A stretch of 64,000 nucleotides of DNA from Ligula intestinalis (lineage: Eukaryota; Platyhelminthes; Cestoda; Diphyllobothriidea; Diphyllobothriidae): assembly GCA_036362985.1 (NCBI GenBank), contig JAYGXS010000008.1:25533735-25597734 (forward strand). The letters are read 5' to 3'. Position 1 is the stretch's first letter; every line of letters starts with the position of its first letter. Positions 13,001 to 25,000 of the stretch are shown piece after piece. The notes beneath the pieces are model-generated. The model was not told where the DNA came from. It saw only the letters and a list, made by a program, of their open reading frames with translations, and searched no databases. A program made the position numbers and the translations under genes.

Positions 13001-16000
13001 TATAAGCCACTGTTCCTAGCTGACAGGGAGAGTTGCATCACACACCGGGCTGCGAGGACACGCTAGTCCACTCCCACTGCTGGGGTGTGCCCCGGAGGCG
13101 GGACAAAGAGCACGCTGGAGATGAACCAGCGACAACTGCCCCCGAGACAGCAACTCCGGGTTTTGTACACGATAAACCCTCCTCTGGATGGATTCCGGAA
13201 TTATGTTCTTCTTATTGTAGTCTTCTTTGGGGATCTCAACGGACGTAATTCGACGGTGACATACGTCAGATGCCACCGCTACAACACTAACGACGCAAGA
13301 CTCCGTCGTTATAACAATAATTACTTAAAAGGCCCGTAAAAGGACAACGAAAAAGGGATGCCCATCCGAATTGGCTTTGTGTATGATTCTAGAAAGGGTT
13401 AATTTGTCCGGTCCTAACCGCTAAAACGATGTGTTTACCCTAACCCTATATGTGACAAAAGCCCTGTTTATATAGGGTTCGGGTTAAGGTTAGAGCCCTG
13501 ACCACCGCTGCCAGAGGACCACCTTACGAGAGAACTATACCGAATTCATCTCAAATGAGACAGTCCGCATTATCTGCGACAGTATCACGAGGATATCTCA
13601 GACCATCTAAAAAAGATTACCGAGGTGGTTTGGACACGTTTCCTGTCGTCTGCCTGATGGGCTTTGCTACGCTGTCCTCGATCCTGGAGGCGTCAAAGAC
13701 GAGGGCAACGCAAGATTTGGTTGGACACCGTTCGTCAAGACATGAAAGCGGTTCTTGGACCTTCGATTTTCGGTCTCCGTCGCTGGAGAAGAGGATGGAT
13801 GGAGCTTGCCGGACTCCCTGGCGTCAATCATCACGCGTGAGACCGGCTAGTTTCAGGCACGATCACAGCCGTATCAGGTACGAGTAAGTACTAGCCTTGC
13901 CCTTAACCCCAAATTGTTAAGTAGTCACTTCCTCAGAAACTGATCGCGTGTCCACTAGGGCCGTCAGTCACAGCGTAGCGTGAGGCCTAGTCGAATTGGC
14001 TTACTCGTACCACTGAAATACAGACTAGTAAGGACAATGCCACAAAAAGGTTTATCATTTACATGCCCTTTGTCGTCGACGTCGTTGTTATCATCACTAA
14101 GGATAGCATCAATGCCAATAGAGGAGAATATGCGAGTTCCAGGAAACAGTTCTGACGTTTCGGGTTCTGTCGAGAATCCTTAATCATAGGTAATTGTAGG
14201 AAAGTCGGAGACATGCGCTAATAAGGGTGATACATGTGGGAAGGGCCGAACGCAGCAACAACTCTGACGACAGCGAGTATAATTTTTCCGCAATTATCAA
14301 GCCCGCATCCGACGCTGACAAGCAAACTGTGGCAATTAATGAGCCATCACCGCACCAATTAAGACCTCAAGCGGTGGCTAAAGGAACTGCCAATTATAGT
14401 TCACATGCGGGTGACCACTACGAACTGCAAATACCGTACAATCTGTGCATGTATCACCCTTATCTGCGCATATCTCAGACTTGTTAACGATTACCTGTGA
14501 CTAAGGATTCCCGAAGGAATCCGAAACGTCAGAACAAAAAAAACTCTTGTTCCAGTGATCACTTCTTCGTCTTCTGAACTGCTTCCTGGAACTCGCATAT
14601 TAAATTCTATGAGCAAACTCGACAGTTCCAGTTTTGCCGACCTCAATTTGAGCACAATTTGTTTTTCGCACCTTTTTTTCGATTTACGCACCCAACGACG
14701 TGGCTATTCAGCCACGCATTAAACTATTACAACAAAATTTTACGAGATTTTCTTCGTATTTTTACAAAGTTCCTTGACCTTCCATTCGTTTTCCCCACAC
14801 ATAAAATCACCATTCCCACGGTTTCCGTCAGAAAGAAACCTCGGTCTTCTTGTATTCAAGACCGTTACGCATGCGGATGACCGCTACGAACTATAAATAC
14901 CGTGCAACCTGTGCATGTATCACCCTTATCTGCGCATATCTCCGACTTTCCTACAATTACCTATGATTAAGGATTCTCGACAGAATCCGAAACGTCAGGC
15001 AAATAAAACTCTTGTTCCAGTGATCGCAGNNNNNNNNNNNNNNNNNNNNNNNNNNNNNNNNNNNNNNNNNNNNNNNNNNNNNNNNNNNNNNNNNNNNNNN
15101 NNNNNNNNNNNNNNNNNNNNNNNNNNNNNAGGAGGAGGAGGAGGAGGAGGAGGAGGAGGAGGAGGAGGAGGAGGATAAGGAGGAGAAAGAGGAGGAGAAA
15201 GAGGAGGAGAAAGAGGAGGAGGACGAGGAGGAGGAGAAAGAGGAGGAGAAAGAGGAGGAGGAGGAGACAAACTTTTGAGGTTTTCGGAAAAGTCCAGCTT
15301 CTGGCGAAGGCGTTGGTAAATGAATTCCGTGAAGAAGGGCGTGAATGGAGCCATCAGAATGATGAGTTGGTAGAGCACCTTGACGAGAGTATGGAGGGCA
15401 CTGAACCAGTCATCCATATCGGCGGCTGCATCGCCCTGTCAATTTTCACAAATATATATATGAGGGTTATGACTCGTAAGCATACTGCTAGTCTAATGGA
15501 TTTGAATGATTACGTCTATTACGGAAGAAATAGACTAGAATTTTCACATACGAATTTTGTCTGAACCTAAAAACATGGGTTTCGTCCCAAAGTTGGTTCT
15601 CTAACCGCAGGCAAATTTACAAACTTTCCCTTAAAAAGCTGTAGTTCTACCAGAGGCCACAATGGAAATGTCGAAGGCAGAAGGTACGTCGATGAACCGA
15701 AAGCCCAGCAGTTGCATCGCATCGGAACTAGTACTGGAGCTAGTCATAACAAACGGCTAGTGGCTTTGGAGACCCAAAACATGATAATTTCGAAGTTGAA
15801 AGTGTTCCAGAAGTATGGAAAAGCTAAAGCAGATAATTGTGACTCCTTTGATTCAATGACTTCATTACTAGCTGGAAATTAATCTGCGAAAACAAGACCT
15901 GGTTGGTTTTAGGCCTTCATAAAAACCCTTCTGACTCGCATGTTTGTCAAGTAATGGTTATCTAATTTTCCTTTAAAATATTCTTCCTGTTTCGTGCAAC

Positions 16001-19000
16001 CGTCAAGACAAGGGAGACTGCAGCATTTCGCCACCCACTTTAAAGCTGAAGGAAATTGATTTTGGTAGAACTGAACGCGCAGTTGTTTCCAAAGGACACA
16101 ACTTGTTATTTATTTATTTTTTAAACATACGAGGGAAGAGGCTGGCGTACCTTTAGGCGGCGACGATTCATTCGGATGTGCCAGTTGACCAGGTGGTCAA
16201 TAAATTTCACCAAACGTGGCACCACTGTGTACAGGCGATAGCCTAAAGACAAAAAGATGTTAGGAAGGGTCTAATACAATTGCAAAAGTAATTTGACCCA
16301 ATTGTGATAAAACGCAGCGGCCTTGGTGGGATTCGAACTCACGCCAACAAGGGGAAGACCTTATTGCAGCCTTGGGTGGAGCCCCGATAGCTCAGTTAGC
16401 AAGAGCGTTGGCTGTGCTCAAACCTACCCTTGTTGGCTTGGGTTCGAATTCCAGCGAGGCCTCCAAGCTTTTTACAATTGGGTCAGTACCACCGACAAAA
16501 AAGAAGGGTTAAAAAGACCCCATGAAACCTGCCCCACATACATTTGAGCTCTTCGCGAACAAAGACCATTAGACTCTGCGTGAAAGACAGAATCCACTGG
16601 TCCATGTAGTTCGAGGTTTTGGGGAAATCATCTGGTCGGACTTTAAATTCCCTTCCCGAGGCCCGTTCGTAGGGCTGGATGGACGACTAGAGACGAAATG
16701 TACAAAAGTTAGACTGTACAGCGTGAAGCTGATGGGAGTAAAGTGCATGACAGGGGGGCGGGGGGTTACCTTCATGAGGAAGCGGAAGGCGTTGTACCAG
16801 GGAATAAAGACATCCTTCACGACATCGCGTACGCCCGACTCAAAGAAACGCAGGTTCTGAGCTCTCACGACGGGTGAGTTGATGAGGTAGAGACGAAGAC
16901 TGTCAGCCCCGTGTTTGGCGATCACCTCCATTGGATCGGGATAGTTCTTTGCGCGTTTGCTCATCTTCTGTCCATCACTGGAGCGAGAAAGATAGGAGCG
17001 ATGTGTTCATTATGAGCGTCGACACAAACATACTTTTTTCGTTGATGAATGCTCACAGATCGCAAACGGAACTCACTCGTCCCGTTAGGCCTTCGGGACT
17101 CACTGTCGAGTCCCGGTAGCAGCAGAACAGCGGCTAGTAATGTAGACAAATGAATATTGCCATTGGCAAAGACGAGGAGGAAGTGCAATGGCCAATTCTG
17201 ACTTAATAGCCGTAATTAGCCAGGCATACCCAAATCCAGCTGGTGCAGTACCCGAGACTCTCATCGGCGACCCTTTTGGTTAGAAGTTCAACGCTCTAAT
17301 CATACAGTTGCAAACTCGATATGGTTGTTGGTCATCCTGTTAAAAGTCCGACACATCTCCAAGTACTGAAGGATGGCCTGGACCACGTCTCAACATGGTC
17401 GTCAGCAAATGGTCTTCTACTTAACGAGCGGCAATCAGTTCAGTGTATTTTTGACTGGGACTCTCTCTCAGTCCTGAAACTATTGACATTCTGCCCAACA
17501 AGGTATCCTCTTTCCGATACCTTGGTGTTACTTTGGCCTCCAATCTTACATTTGCTCTTCATATAGAAGGCATTTTTATTAAAATCCGTAAACTTATATA
17601 TTATATCCGCCACTTGCGTTCATATCGCACACCGCAAGCCCTTATCAGGTGATTTATAGATGCCTGCTTCCTCCCCCCTTATTATTTACTGCTATGTCAG
17701 CTTTGCTTAAAAAGACCTGGTCACTCTTAAACCTATCCTCCGAATTCTCTCTTCAGCTGCCGGTGTTTCTTTTGTTCCTTTCAGCTGATACTATAGTACA
17801 GCGCCACTTTAAAACGGTCAAGTAATTTGTTGATCGTATCCTTAATGAGGTTGTTCAACCTCTCCACTCTGAACTAATGGCTGCCAGGTCTTTCCGTACA
17901 ATGCGCCGAGCCATCCGTCATATGTCTTGCCGTACATCGGCATATCAGCATTCCGTTTTCCTATTCCTAGCACGCTACGTAACGTGTGAAGAAGCAGAAA
18001 GTGAGAAGTTGAAAGCTGACCTGTCTCCATATTAGATGTGGATATCGTGTAAAACTTGAATTTTGAGTATTACATGACCTTTGACGTTTGACCATGACCC
18101 CTTATTTACCTTATCCTTTGCTCTCCGTGAATGGAGCCACTTTTGCAACAAGTTTAGGATTTTCCATTCTAAATATAGCATTCTTCTCTCTCTCTCATAT
18201 GTTTGTTATGTTATGCCTTAAGGCGCAATGCAGCGCCCTTGCAGACACTAACAGAGCGACAAGTAGTACATGCAGTACAAGAATAGTGACTAGGGCGAAG
18301 CAGACCGGTATGGCCATTTCTGGCTTATGAGCCTTCATCAGCCGGCCTTATCCAAACCCAGACTAACGCTACCCAAACTCTAACGGCGTACTACTAAGAC
18401 ACAGGATTGTTGTCCCTTCGATTAACAGGGGCAAGCAAACAGACGAGCTCCAGGAAGCAGTTGGGAAGAGGAATATGCGATCGTTTACCAGCCTTACTTT
18501 TCGGATTTGCGCTCGAGGCCATCATCAGGCTACAGGGCCTGGACGTTCAATCGTGATTAATGGCTCGCGGTAGGGCGGTCACAGGCAGTCGTACTGAAGG
18601 CTCTGGCTCGGGTCCTACAAACCCGGGGTCTGAGTGCGTAAATGGTTAATGAGCGAAGTAATTTTTGGTTGAAACAAGCTGGACGTACGAGGCGAGCACT
18701 ATGCCATTCACGATGAGATTCTTGAAGGGCGGTTTGTCAAACAGGGCCGTGGAGAGTACGAGGAGGGTGTAGAACCAGCCGCGGGTCTGATCAACGCCCT
18801 CAGCAATAAAGTCAGCAGGAAAGCCTTCCTTGAAGCGCTCCAGGTTCTCAAAGGGATAGTGAAGCTGAAAGGAGGATGGGGGGCGGGGGGCAGAAGAAAA
18901 GAGGAGTGTTTGGTTGGTGCGTCTTCTAGAGGAAGAGTAAGTGTCATGTGCATGCATGCGACGGAACAACATGCGATTTCCTGCCTTATTCGTGAGCACC

Positions 19001-22000
19001 CCTACTGGTGCCATTGTAGGAGTTAAAACGAAGCCTTTTTTCCAACCATTTAGAATTTAAAACTCCTTCTTCCAGTTGCTTGAATCATGGTTTGCTGGCC
19101 TCCAGTCTGTAAAAAAGTGCAACGACCTGCTCAAGCCATATTTGGTTCTAAGACTTAGGTTGGCCACAGCACTGCGCTACTCTACGGGAGCGCGCAGGTG
19201 TGTGCGCCTTCTAACACAAATGGTTGTGAACCGGGTGGCCAAACACTCATCACGCCGACCTCCTCTAGCACGGGTGATTAAATTTAGCTTGTAACGACGC
19301 GCATCGCCAATGTAAGCGAGCATGCCAGCCCCAGGAAGTAATTGAGAAGATGGTGTAGCCATTAGGCAAACGTTTTATTTTCAGTTGACCCAAGTGTGAA
19401 ATACTGTAGGCGTTTGGCGGGATTTGAACCCGCACATCAGAAAAAGCCTTGGCCAGAGGCTAATGCTCCACCGCTAAGCTACAAACGCCCGCTTCACGCC
19501 ATGAGATTAATCACACTTGGATCGATAGTACCCGCTCAACTTTTCGCTTATATGGAATCCACCAATACGGGAGCAAGTTGACTGCCCAATCAGGATGTCC
19601 TAAGCAATCAAATTAAGCAAATCTGCCAAACCAACTTAATAATTAAATCAGCGTAGTAGTCATGCTGGTGGATTCTAGATGATTGCATACGAAATCCTGC
19701 TTGGGCAGTAAACTTGCTCGCGTATTGGTGGATTTCATACGAGCGAAAAGTTGAGCGGGTAATATCGATCCAAGTGTGTTTAAACTCATGGCGTGAAGCG
19801 GGCGTTTGTAGCTTAACGGTAGAGCAGTAGCCTTCGGCAAAGACTTTCTCTGATGCGCGGGTTCAAATCCTGCCAAATACCTTGATTTTTTCACACTTGG
19901 GTCAACTTAAACCTTTAAAAGAATCCCTGTCCCATTAAATGTAAACGGAAATTCGGAAGTTTTTTCACCTAATTAAAGTTGTACTAGTGCTTATCATGAA
20001 GACTAAGTAATAAATAACCCAACGAGGTCAGGAAGTTGGCTTTTGAATGGGCTGCAAAAGGCATACGCTCTACTTCTGAGTACTCATTTTTCTTACTGAT
20101 GTTCGATGGCCTCATATATGCATGCACGGATATCTCTTCCTTTCTTTGTTTGGTGGAAAATTGTGTCTTTAGGTGTTAACCCAGAAGAAGGGGTATCTTT
20201 CGGTTTGTATAACACAAATTTATAAATCGCCACATAGTTAGAGGCTTGCATTCAAGTTTTAGAAACTGTATGCGATATACACACAATATGTGGCCCATAC
20301 TGCATATTTCATTGACAAAATTAATAAATTGACGGATATGAAGTACCATGAATGAACATGTCAAGGTCTTAAACACCTCCTAATAAGATACCGAAAGATC
20401 ACCTTTCTTTGGGTAGGGCATATAAAGAAGACATAATTTCCTACCAAACGAGTACGCGCAACAACAGGTTGGTGTTTGTTTTCGATCAAATATACTTGCC
20501 TCCATGATGGCATCGAAAATCCATGACATGAATGCATGCTACGCAAGTAGTAGGCCATTCAGAAAAGACGGCTCATGTGGTTTGGACAGGTTTTTCGTCG
20601 CCAACCTCAAGAGTTCAGTGCTACTGCCCTCGACTTGAAACCGTTACCTAAATGGAAACGTTGGAGAGGGGGTCAACTCAAAACCTAGTTCGAATCAGTC
20701 CGTGAGGACTTGGAAGCGGTTCTTGGACTTTCAGTATTCGGTCTCCGGTGCTGGAGAAGAGACTGGGTAGAGCCCTGGGGATCCGCTACTGCCAATCGTC
20801 ACGCATTGAGAGGTACCGTCCGTGACATCATCAAGGTCAGCTAGATCAGGCATGTTCACAGCCGTAACAAGTACAAAATAAGTCGATTTCCACAGAGTGT
20901 AGTTTTGAGGCGACTGAGAAAAAAATGCTGTCAAAAAACTGGCGTACTATCATACGATTAGGCTGCATAACCATTAGGATTACAACCCAAGTAATTAATA
21001 CCTTTAAAGTAGCGCTTTCATCGTAGAGCAATAAATGAGTAAACGATGTTACTTGCTGACATGGACGATGTCATCTAAATGGAATCGTTAAATAAGGACT
21101 AAACCCCGTCTTTTAACGCAGGTGAGACCCAAATGATGCATGACGATACTCGGAGTAGAAGAAATTCCCCTTTACTATAATTAGGTCAGTCCAAAGTACT
21201 CCAAAAAATTGGCGAGCAGAAAACGTTGGCAGATACGTGGCAAAACAAATTAAAACGACAAAAAAATATTTCTATACAAAATTTGCTCCAAAAAACGCAT
21301 AAATATGTTCAATGTTTCAGCCTATGACTGAAGAGACTAAACCTTCTCGAGCCTTTCAAGACATGCTAGACTATGCAGACAGTTCTCTGCCGCTTCTAGT
21401 ATTCAAGAAGCCCTTGAGGTGGACCGCCATAGGATTAAACAGCCTCTACCTTGCATTTTAGGAAAGGCTTCCTCTTTGGTGACGACCAGTTGGGCAATCA
21501 GGTAAAAGAAATGTTGTAGAAGAGACAAACACTTTCGCCAGAACCTCTGTTTACCTCCAGCGAAACGAAAAAATCCCGAAACGCCCAGCGAGATTGTGCC
21601 TATATCTTCACGACTCACAGCTGTAACGCCACATGGGGGGGGGGCAGTGCTTATCCCGCATTTTCCGACAACACTAGGGGAAGGCGGTGGTTGTGACAAC
21701 TACGGTGAGTCAGGAATTTAATTCAGGCAACGACAGAGGGATAGCTGCTACTGCGGAGACTGTGCAGTCCTGCAGTCAAGCACAGGCTAACAGCATGCAT
21801 TGTTTGGCCTGGAGCACCAACATGAGCGTCTGAATTTCGCCAACTGTTGCAATAACAACACTGCTCTTAAGTTCTCAGGCCCTGCCACCTGGTGGCAAAT
21901 ACAGGAGCCGCCTGTTCACCTGAGCTAATATGTTAGCTCACTGACAAAATAGAGCACTGGGACTTCTGAAACCTGAAGGGTGATATGAGTAGTCTTATTA

Positions 22001-25000
22001 GTAGGGCAGACGAATAAGGTGACGCCTGTGAAAGGCACTGAGAATGTATAAGCTTGTTTTAATTTTTTCCAATGAGGCGCTGAAATCGACGCGTGATATG
22101 AAATATGCGAAGCACGGGTGTGTAGACGGGCGGAAAACAGGAAGTCCAAGATTGTTGGTTAAAGAATGTTGGATTGGATGACATGGTATGCGGCAGGCAA
22201 ACGTGACGCTATCAATAACCCAAACTCCAACCTTAACTCTTTACCTAACCATACTTTAAGCCAAACCTTACCTTGATCTACCCCTTGAGAGGCTGATAAA
22301 GCTCAGCCACAAAGTCTTTCTAATAAACACACCTATCTAAATCAAGGCTTGCGTGTTAGATCATCGCCGAACTGAGCAATGGTGAGCTGGGTCAGCGGCT
22401 TATTCAGGTGGTTATGGACGAACGAGGTCGCAAAATCGGTTGGTTTGTCCATTAACGCTGGGAAGACCAAAGTGTTTTCATGCTGCATCCCTGCCCAAGA
22501 AAAGGCATCTCTCGAGATTAGTGGCTGTCAACTTGAAGAAGTCGACAATTTCAAATGCCTCGGAGTGGGGTTGTTGCCGAATGGACATAGTAAGGATGAC
22601 ACTGTCTGCCGAATTGACGCAGCACGACGAGTTTTCTCCGGCCTTCGGAAGTGCCTATGGACCCGACGCGATATCTCGATATCCACAAAGATCCACGTGT
22701 ACCATGCAGCTGTGCGGTCCGTTCTCCTATATGGATGCAATGTTGGGCTATGCACGTGGAAGATGAACGAAAGCTGGAAGTCTTTGACCACTACCGTCTG
22801 AGGAGCATCCTTCGAGTAAAGTACACCGACTTCGTCTCAAATTAGACAGTCCGCACTCGCTGTGACAAAATCACAAGGATATCCCAGGCCATTCAGGAAA
22901 GACGGCTGAGATGGTTGGACGCTTTCTTCGTCCCCAACGTCAAGAGCTCAGTACTTGTGCCCTCGAAATGAAACCGTTGCCTAAATGGAAACGTCGAGGA
23001 GAAGGGCAACTCAGAACCTGGCTTGACTCAGTCCGTCAGGACATGGAAGTGGTTCTTGGACCTTCGGTATTCGGTCTCCGGCGCTGGAGAAGAGACTGGA
23101 TAGAGTTCTCCAGATCTGCTGCCACCAAGCGTTACGCATGGAAAGGTATCGTCCGTGACATCATCGAGGCCGGCTAGATCAGGCATGACCACAGCCGTAA
23201 AAAGTACAAGTTATTCAGGCCTAATGTAGCTTACTTCGAAAATTGCTTCCAGGGAGTGGACTGTTGAATCGTCGGCCACAAAGCAACACGGTTTAAATAC
23301 ACTGTCTCTATAAATTCGCAACGGAAGGCATGCACATAGACATTAAGAGGGAGTAGATAGCAATATAGGCAACCATACAATTACCTGAGCGTAGGGCATT
23401 GAGCCGGATTCAAACCAGCAGTCGAAGACTTCCGAGACCCGATGAAGTTGACCTTTGCCCATCTTTGATGGAATGGTGATCGGATCAACACTAATAAAAG
23501 GAAGAAGGGACATGACCGGCAAAAAGAGAATCAATTTCCCACGTATCGAAAGGTCGAAGTGACCGCATAAACGATTTTCAGTCAATTAATCACTAATGTC
23601 TTTGCCTTGGCTTAGGGAGCGCTCATAATTTGGTCTCTTCGTTACTCTATTGCTCTGAATTTACTAATTTTTGCAAACTGCTGAGGACAGACTACTGATG
23701 CGCTCTTAGTAGTGAATAAAGGGCCGATTTGATTGAAAACAGGTGTAAATACGTTGGCAAATAAATATGAGCAATCTAACCAATAAATTTTACTTACAAC
23801 TCCTTGTGGAGGTCACTAATTTTCTTCCCCGACAACGCCTCCAGTTCGGCAATAGATCCGATGCAAACGATCTCCTCAAAATCGTCGCTGGCCCAGAGGG
23901 GGATCGGCGTGCCCCAGTATCGGTTCCGCGAAACAGCCCAGTCGCGTGCATCACGTAGCCAGTTGGCAAATCGCTTCTCCTTGACAAAGTCTGGCACCCA
24001 CATTGTGTTGGCATTGTTGGCCAGTAGGCGCTCAACCAGGACCTCAACACGAATGAACCATGTTGGGACAGCCTTGTACAGCAGGGGCGTATCGGACCTA
24101 AATTCACAATAATCAGCCTACTTAAATGCGTAAAGTAGGTCAAATTGTGGGATTCAATATTTCGATCGGGCAAGAACTTACCGCCAACAGAAGGGATAAC
24201 TGTGATTGAGGGTGGACTGGTTGATGAGACGGCCATTTTTCTTGAGTGTCTGACAAATCAACTTGTCGGCGTCCTTAACGTACTTTCCAGCAAAGTCGGT
24301 GACTTCGGCGGTGAATTTGCCGCTGCAGTCCACCGGGCACACCGGGGGCATTTCCTTGGTGATGATGCCCATGCGCAGGCAGATGCGGAAATCGTCCTAA
24401 TAGGAGGGAAAGCGTGCGGCGAAAGGTGAATTTGTGTGGTAGTTGCAAGTCTTTATCTTGACGACCCATCCACGAGGTCTACCAAGTTTAGACTACGTAC
24501 CCACCCGTCGATCTGCTTCTAGGGTCCTTGATGCCCCGGCCATGATGCACTGTTGTCGGACGCATTTCGTCAACCGAAGGTCCCACATGCCATATGACCG
24601 GAATTCGAAAAGCCAGATGGCGTGGCAGAGCCAGAATTGACCATTCCAGTCTCGTTTGTCTTTGCCGGCAATGCTATCTGGATCAAAATCGTCCGGTTAG
24701 CGTATGCATTGTTCCAATCATTTAGAGCATCTTGACCTTATGCTGTTCAGGCCTCAGCTCACCAATTCGGGCGTATAATAAGTGAGTGCACGAAAAAACA
24801 AGGAACATAAATTCCTTTTGGCAACTACTACTGGCCATATTCCGAGACTGTCAGATCGTTGCCAGACCCGTTTCACTTGACAAACTCTTAACGCGTTGCT
24901 TTGGTGAGAAGATAAACATGGGTTGCGAAACACAAAGTTTGGTTAGCCTACCTCAACTGGTTGTGTACGGGCTACGACTCTCTCCGATTAATAAGGGTTG

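Larger units (their letters stand above)
12667..15272. other. IleRS intron 14
   Basis: A 2.6 kb intron (plus the unknown gap) containing a promoter-like island, a LINE tail, three PLE-related termini and the purine tract. No additional exon is needed, because exons 14 and 15 join in phase. Confidence 0.7.
16978..18688. other. IleRS intron 10
   Basis: A 1.7 kb intron with two SINE B copies, a LINE reverse-transcriptase fragment and a PLE relic. No exon-like sequence remains unexplained. Confidence 0.6.
18865..23384. other. IleRS intron 9
   Basis: The largest IleRS intron (4.5 kb). It contains a PLE tail, an inverted SINE pair, an AT-rich repeat and two LINE 3' ends. The stretch 20900-22370 holds nothing recognisable. 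Confidence 0.65.

Noticed and set aside
13436..13495. An interstitial telomere or former chromosome end
   Set aside because: Only about two diverged units on each side in opposite senses, far too little.
16378..16462. A functional tRNA gene
   Set aside because: The A- and B-box-like sequences are good, but the acceptor ends pair imperfectly and the sequence is followed by the same tail as other family A SINEs.
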